From assembly GCA_008933735.1 (NCBI GenBank), contig WBUL01000002.1, positions 124,001-188,000 of the forward strand: a DNA stretch of 64,000 nt, given 5' to 3'. Shown piece by piece: positions 59,297-64,000 of this stretch; positions within the stretch are counted from its first letter, which is position 1; each line of letters opens with the position of its first letter. The translations under genes and the position numbers were made by a program. The notes below the pieces were generated by a model. It searched no databases and was not told the origin of the DNA. It saw only the letters and a program-made list of their open reading frames with translations. Source of the DNA: Anaerolineae bacterium (lineage in GTDB: Bacteria > Chloroflexota > Anaerolineae > Aggregatilineales > J027).

Positions 59297-62251
59297 CTAT
59301 ATAGGGTTAATCTCGACCGATACCAACGGCACTGTCGCAGATTCATCGAAGACGGGCATCTCTGGCTCAGGGGCATTGAGGATATTAAGCTGAGTAAGAG
59401 CACGTTCCAGACCGGCATGGTAGGCATAGGGTGTGCCATCACACCATGCCAACCGATAGGCTTTTTCCGCCGCTGTAACCGCCGCCCGATAATACTTATC
59501 TTTCTCAGCCTTTGTGAGAATCCCGATAGGGAATTCAAGCGCATTCCGCTCAATATGCGCCAGCACATTGCAGGCGTCCGCATGAATGAGCGGATACGGC
59601 CCATCCTCCGCCGCAGCCCATACATCTGCCAGCAGTTCACGGGCAAGCTGCAAATCCATTTGCTGCCGCCGCAGCTCCGCCAGCGCAACCAGCGCCGCCA
59701 GTTCTTCTTCAACCAGCTTGACACTACGCGCGTGCAGCAGGGCATCATGCAGGAATTTTTCTGCTTTTTCAATATCGCCCAGCCCTAAAGCCGCCTGCCC
59801 TTGCAAACGTTTCGAGAGAATCAGACCGGCCTCCAGCCCGCGCCTGCGGCAGTAGAGCATCCCTTTTTGTGCCCAATCTGAGCCAGCCTCAAAATCCCCT
59901 GACCAGATCGACCGCATTGACTGATGGTTGTACGCCCGGTTTGCGTTGGTTCTATCTGCCAAATCCAGCGAACGATCCAGGGCGATGGCACTATCTGTAA
60001 AATTTCCGCGCACCGCCAGTGCCAACCCTAAGACCTGCAAGCTAATCGCTTCCAAAAGGCGATTATCTTCCCGGCGGTCAATCACCAGTGCCTGCCGTGC
60101 TGCGGCTTCTGCTTCCCGAAGACTGCCACACAATCGCAGGGCATAGCTCAAATCGCGCCACCCGCCGCTTAAGTCAACCGTGTAACTGGCGCGTTCCTTG
60201 AGATGATTGGAACGGCGGAAAAACGGCACCGCACGTCCTGGCTGGCCGATCATCTGATAAGCCTGCGCCAGTGCGTTGAGAGTCCAGGCCTGGTCGCTTA
60301 ACTGTTTCAAGCGCGGGGCATAGTCTGTCCCCTCCGGGAAAAACTGTTCCAGCAGAGTCGCCAGCATCTGACCATCGCTCAAACGATAACGCAGAGGGCG
60401 ATACAAACGCCGCTGAAACACCTCACACGCCTCATCATACCGTTCCAGCCCCATCAATGTATGAAATAATTCCAGCGGAGCGTTTAAATCGCTGTGGCTG
60501 TGGATTTCACGCCAGTTTTCAATGGGCGGCAGCGCATCAAAATGAGCATGTAATTTCTCGTAAATTATTTTCTTATCGTCCTGCGGCAAACTGCCCCATA
60601 CCACACCCCGTACCACCGGATGCAGATCGTAGCGATTCGCATCTCGATCCCAGCCCAGCACACCCCGGTCTTCAAGCTCAGAAAGGGCTTCGTCAAGCGC
60701 ATGTTCACTGGTGAAAATTTTCATCTCTCCGACCAACACATCCGCCAGCGTATCATAACTGGAGGGAGAACTAAACGCGGCAATGGTACGCAGCACCTGA
60801 AGCTGCTTTTCATCCAAGCCCGCCAATGCAAATTGCAGGACGTGAGACTGACGCTGCACCATCGGCAGTTGAAAGGGGCTGAAATCCCGATTGGAGCGCT
60901 TCCAGCGATTAAAATCACCGGGAGCACGACGATAGCGGGCAACCTCCCCTGCCAGCGCTCGAATCAGCAAAGGGTAATTGTCAAATGAGCTAAACAGTTT
61001 TTTCAGCGCTTCTTTCGAACCGGTCACCCCAAACGAGCGCCATAATTCCAGGGCGTCCTCATGATCCAACCCATGAAGATGAAGCACATACGCCCCCGGT
61101 CGGGTATCCCCGGTCGGGGTTTCCAATTCCACGGGATGCAGTCGTGTACTGATGAGAATGCGGGAGGCCTTCACACTGGCAAGTTTACCCAAAAAAGCAC
61201 TGGCACGCGGATCATAGGCCTTTCGCAGACGGGTATCCAGCATTCCGCCAATGACAGGGATAGATTGGGTATCCAGTAGATTATCAATTTTTCGAGAGGC
61301 ATTAGGATAGACATATGCCATCAGCAGCCGTTCTAATCCGTCCAAGACCAGCAAAAACGGCTGGTGGTCGAGGATGCTGAGTAATTTATCCTCGCGCTGC
61401 GCCACATTCAACTTTTGGACCGTCTTTTCCGGCACATCAGTTACATAAGCCAAGGCACGGGTGATAAAACTCTCATAACGGGCATCGGCTTCGTAAAAAC
61501 TCCACCACATCCGCCCGGCCAAGTTGATGTGCTGCGGCGCCACTTCGTTAAACCACTTCCACGAGAGGGCACTCTTGCCCATCCCGCCAATTGCAATGAG
61601 ACTCACGACACGAGATTGGTAAATTTCATGATACGGATTCGCTAACCAATCCGTCAAAAGCTGCAACTCCGATTTTCGCCCGAATAAACCGCGTGTATCG
61701 AGCAAGGTATAGGGGTGTGCGATGTAGGGGTCAGGGGGTGATGGGATCGCGGCGGTGCTCAGACGGTGCAGCGCGGTCAAGTCTGGCTGTCGGTGCTGGG
61801 AAAGACTGTTAATCACCTGTGCCCGGAAATTATCTGGCGATGTGAAAAAATTGACGACGTTTTCGCGTTTCAGCCGATTATGGAAAACCTTTAAGCGCTC
61901 TTGAAGCTCTGGCCTCTCCGGTGGGCCAGGGTCATAGTCATGATCGTCATCCATCAGAAAAATCAGACAGGGAATATCGCGCTCTCTGGCCCGGTTATAT
62001 TCCATCTCTGTAATTGAAATCTCATATCCCTCAGGGACGTATCCGTAGCGCCGGGCAAAAATCCCCAGGTAGATTTCTGCTTCCTCAACCATCGCCAATG
62101 ATACAGTAATTGCATCCGAGGCCATCGCAGGCAAATGTTCCATCATGATCGGGAACATCCCCTGCCGCACGCACGCATCCAGCGCCTGCTGCCGATAATC
62201 CGGCAGATCATGGGCAGTGCTGCTGATCATCACGTCAATCCGTTCCGACAT
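59297..62251 (-). CDS. STAND NTPase with DUF4062 and TPR repeats
   Basis: A 984-residue cytoplasmic protein. Residues 1-100 are a DUF4062 domain (RIDVMISSTAHDLPDYRQQAL, LGIFARRYGYVP, ITEMEYNRARERDIPCLIFL). An NB-ARC/NACHT-type NTPase follows with Walker A GGMGKSALS (Lys226, Ser227), Walker B LLVLDGLERLL (Asp304) and an arginine-type RILISTR sensor. A winged-helix region and about eight TPR-like repeats (roughly 650-960) end it. Proteins of this layout are signal-triggered switches and some of the class act in phage defence. No effector enzyme other than DUF4062 is visible. It is followed by a lipoprotein gene. Confidence 0.85.
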   Translation of the reverse strand: MSERIDVMISSTAHDLPDYRQQALDACVRQGMFPIMMEHLPAMASDAITVSLAMVEEAEIYLGIFARRYGYVPEGYEISITEMEYNRARERDIPCLIFLMDDDHDYDPGPPERPELQERLKVFHNRLKRENVVNFFTSPDNFRAQVINSLSQHRQPDLTALHRLSTAAIPSPPDPYIAHPYTLLDTRGLFGRKSELQLLTDWLANPYHEIYQSRVVSLIAIGGMGKSALSWKWFNEVAPQHINLAGRMWWSFYEADARYESFITRALAYVTDVPEKTVQKLNVAQREDKLLSILDHQPFLLVLDGLERLLMAYVYPNASRKIDNLLDTQSIPVIGGMLDTRLRKAYDPRASAFLGKLASVKASRILISTRLHPVELETPTGDTRPGAYVLHLHGLDHEDALELWRSFGVTGSKEALKKLFSSFDNYPLLIRALAGEVARYRRAPGDFNRWKRSNRDFSPFQLPMVQRQSHVLQFALAGLDEKQLQVLRTIAAFSSPSSYDTLADVLVGEMKIFTSEHALDEALSELEDRGVLGWDRDANRYDLHPVVRGVVWGSLPQDDKKIIYEKLHAHFDALPPIENWREIHSHSDLNAPLELFHTLMGLERYDEACEVFQRRLYRPLRYRLSDGQMLATLLEQFFPEGTDYAPRLKQLSDQAWTLNALAQAYQMIGQPGRAVPFFRRSNHLKERASYTVDLSGGWRDLSYALRLCGSLREAEAAARQALVIDRREDNRLLEAISLQVLGLALAVRGNFTDSAIALDRSLDLADRTNANRAYNHQSMRSIWSGDFEAGSDWAQKGMLYCRRRGLEAGLILSKRLQGQAALGLGDIEKAEKFLHDALLHARSVKLVEEELAALVALAELRRQQMDLQLARELLADVWAAAEDGPYPLIHADACNVLAHIERNALEFPIGILTKAEKDKYYRAAVTAAEKAYRLAWCDGTPYAYHAGLERALTQLNILNAPEPEMPVFDESATVPLVSVEINPI

Positions 62252-62328
62252 GCCAATCCTTCATTCCACTTCCACAGCACAGGATAGCATAGAACGCTCA
62301 TTTATCGCTATGAGCAAGCCTTAAACAA

Positions 62329-62356
62329 GGGCAGTGTGATTCCATCACATCTGCCC
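62329..62356 (-). terminator. Terminator hairpin after the KimA gene
   Basis: A 12-bp stem with one bulged T (62329-62340 with 62344-62356) and 3-base loop, followed on the minus strand by CCTTGTTT. It lies 13 bases after the KimA stop and before the STAND gene on the same strand. Confidence 0.6.
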
Positions 62357-62369
62357 ATGAGAGGATACA

Positions 62370-64000
62370 CTAATCCGTAGTGGGTGGACGGAGTTTCCCG
62401 GTAACGCCTTTTTTGAGCGGCTCAACTGCAATGGGTTCGTAAAGTTCGTCCCCAATCCGGTAAGGGACATTGATCACCGGTCGCCCCCGGCCTCGCGCAA
62501 TCTGATCACGGTACAGCGCATCACGAATCGCGGTGCTGGTCTGGTTATGCAGCAGCTTTTCCCACCAGGTGGAGACCACAAATTCAGGAAGCACCACCGT
62601 TGTTGGATCGCCCTGTGGATTTTCGATGTCGCGTTTGTGCAGATACTCAATAAGCGGAGCGCCAATTGCGCGGTAAGGCGATGGCACCACATCCAGCGGG
62701 ACATTGAGATGCCATTCCTGCCATTTTTGTTTCAGGCGAATGACTGCGTCCGGCTCAACCTCGATAGCACAGACGCGCACGTTGTCTGAAAATCGCACTG
62801 CATATTCAATCGCCTGTAAGGAACAGCGATTCAGGCTGTTCGCCAGCACCACCACTGGCACATGGCCCTGATCAGGAAATAATTCGCGGATATGACCGGG
62901 CTGTAACCCATCCAGGGTCAGCGACGCTGCAACTTTGTCATAGTGTTTGTGAATGCGAATGAACAGGAACACCAGCATGGGAATCAGAACCGTGACAATC
63001 CAGGCCCCTTCCACAAATTTGGTTACTGCGAGAATGATTAACACGATGAACGTACAGAACGCACCAAAAGCGTTCAGCCCGATGTGAAAACGCCATTCCC
63101 AATCCGGGGTAAAGCCCTCCTCATGACGTTCTTTCAGCCAGTGAACGACCATGCCGGTCTGGGACAGGGTAAAACTGAGAAATACCCCTACGGCGTAAAG
63201 CGGCAGCAAATTGTGTTCCTCTGCGCCAAAAATCACGATCAGAGCACTGGCGAGGACAGCCAGTGAAATTATCCCATTGCTGAAGACCAGTCTATCGCCC
63301 AGGTTGGTCAACTGGCGCGGCAGATAGCGGTCACGAGCGATCAAAGAAGCCAGGCGTGGGAAATCGGCAAAAGCAGTGTTAGCCGCCAGCGAGAGAATCA
63401 GCAGCGTTGCAAGTTGCAGATAGTAAAATGCGATATTTTCCCCAAGCACCGCCTCGGCAATCTGGGCAACGACCGTCTGTTCCGAACCTTCAACAGCCAC
63501 CACATCATACTGATTCGCCAGGAAAGTTATGCCCAGGAACATCGTCGTCAACAGCGCGACCATAATAAGAAGGGTCTGGCCCGCATTTCTACTTTCCGGA
63601 CTCCTAAAGGCGGGAATCCCGTTAGAAATAGCCTCTACCCCGGTGAGGGCGGTACACCCACCCGCATAGGCACGCAGCACCAGAAACAGCGTTAGCCCCC
63701 CAGAAGCCGTGGTCGCTTCGGCCAGGGTCTCAGCGTCAGGCGGCTGAACCGGGGTCACATCTCCCATAATCACCTTTGCCACGCCGATAACAATCATGGT
63801 CATGATGCCCACGACAAAAGCATACGTCGGGATGGCGAAAAAGGTACCACTTTCCTTGACACCACGTAGATTCATAACGGTAATGAAGATCACAATCACC
63901 AGGGCGATTTCAATTCGCAGTGGGTCCAGGCCATGGAAAGCCGAAGTCAGCGCAGCAACCCCGGCAGAAACACTCACCGCAACCGTTAAAATATAGTCGA
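62370..64000 (-). CDS. kimA: KimA/YdaO-like APC-family potassium transporter (5' partial)
   Basis: The visible 543 residues match the KimA type: DYILTVAVSVSAGVAALTSAF at the right window edge, VIFITVMNLRGVKESG, AYAGGCTALTGVEAISNGIPAF, LPLYAVGVFLSFTLSQTGMVVHWLKE and a cytoplasmic UspA-like C-terminal domain with VVVLANSLNRCSLQAIEYA and HNQTSTAIRDALYRD. KimA proteins are proton-coupled K+ importers inhibited by c-di-AMP. The reading frame runs off the window at 64000, so the first one or two helices and any upstream riboswitch are not visible. The hairpin at 62329 follows its stop. Confidence 0.87.
   Translation of the reverse strand, partial: DYILTVAVSVSAGVAALTSAFHGLDPLRIEIALVIVIFITVMNLRGVKESGTFFAIPTYAFVVGIMTMIVIGVAKVIMGDVTPVQPPDAETLAEATTASGGLTLFLVLRAYAGGCTALTGVEAISNGIPAFRSPESRNAGQTLLIMVALLTTMFLGITFLANQYDVVAVEGSEQTVVAQIAEAVLGENIAFYYLQLATLLILSLAANTAFADFPRLASLIARDRYLPRQLTNLGDRLVFSNGIISLAVLASALIVIFGAEEHNLLPLYAVGVFLSFTLSQTGMVVHWLKERHEEGFTPDWEWRFHIGLNAFGAFCTFIVLIILAVTKFVEGAWIVTVLIPMLVFLFIRIHKHYDKVAASLTLDGLQPGHIRELFPDQGHVPVVVLANSLNRCSLQAIEYAVRFSDNVRVCAIEVEPDAVIRLKQKWQEWHLNVPLDVVPSPYRAIGAPLIEYLHKRDIENPQGDPTTVVLPEFVVSTWWEKLLHNQTSTAIRDALYRDQIARGRGRPVINVPYRIGDELYEPIAVEPLKKGVTGKLRPPTTD

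Noticed and set aside
59297..59772. Upstream extension of the lipoprotein frame (to 59772)
   Set aside because: This part overlaps the convincing TPR region of the STAND gene in another frame; the lipobox signal peptide and ribosome site place the true start at 59286.

Overview
The window reads as chromosomal DNA of a Chloroflexota bacterium, probably of the Anaerolineae or a neighbouring class. This is inferred from protein style and not from a marker gene. The signs are Thr/Pro stalks of the FTPTxTLTPS type, SH3-like domains on membrane proteins, many ABC importers with lipoprotein or Sec/Tat binding proteins, a KimA-like potassium transporter, and no outer-membrane proteins. I found no phage, insertion sequence, CRISPR array, rRNA or tRNA. 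Gene density is high and genes run in both directions. The outermost genes on both sides are cut by the window ends.

Layout. (a) 1-5562: sugar use, with a MalG-type permease (5' end missing), a YesL/DUF624 membrane protein, a LacI regulator, a GH65 disaccharide phosphorylase and a convergent beta-phosphoglucomutase. GH65 releases beta-glucose-1-phosphate and the mutase converts it to glucose-6-phosphate. (b) 5634-11161: a polyamine operon equivalent to E. coli ydcSTUVW (binding protein, aminobutyraldehyde dehydrogenase, ATPase, two permeases), starting at a near-consensus promoter. (c) 11201-13237: a HEAT-repeat protein and an orphan sugar-binding protein. (d) 13490-31633: a Wzx/Wzy-type exopolysaccharide locus in two operons that converge at 26260/26267. 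The plus operon holds Wzz, Wzy, a BcsB-like giant, a GH123-like glycosidase, two GT4 enzymes and a NodB deacetylase. The minus operon holds the initiating sugar-phosphate transferase, a GT2 enzyme, the Wzx flippase and a UDP-hexose epimerase. (e) 31883-34352: a DsbD-like lipoprotein and a membrane PP2C phosphatase with an SH3 domain. (f) 34389-36905: dihydropyrimidinase and a luciferase-like F420-type oxidoreductase. (g) 37108-40842: histidine kinase, GAF protein and hydroxyacid dehydrogenase. (h) 40869-46761: a dipeptide ABC importer with fused ATPases, driven from a promoter lying in a palindrome. (i) 46843-55194: slipin, Nudix-like and Rieske proteins, a small membrane protein, GlgX, an SGNH hydrolase, GluRS and a secreted PPC-domain protein. 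(j) 55332-64000: a translocase-HEAT-cyclic-nucleotide-binding fusion, a lipoprotein, a DUF4062 STAND NTPase and a truncated KimA.

The most striking observation is in the exopolysaccharide locus. Both the Wzz chain-length protein and the initiating transferase carry a GGDEF-like domain whose catalytic signature is lost (RGQTF and FNDNL in place of GGDEF). Together with a BcsB-like protein that has no recognisable BcsA and carries five four-cysteine SH3-like repeats, this suggests a polysaccharide machine controlled through pseudo-GGDEF domains. Domain assignments come from reading motifs by eye; no database search was run.
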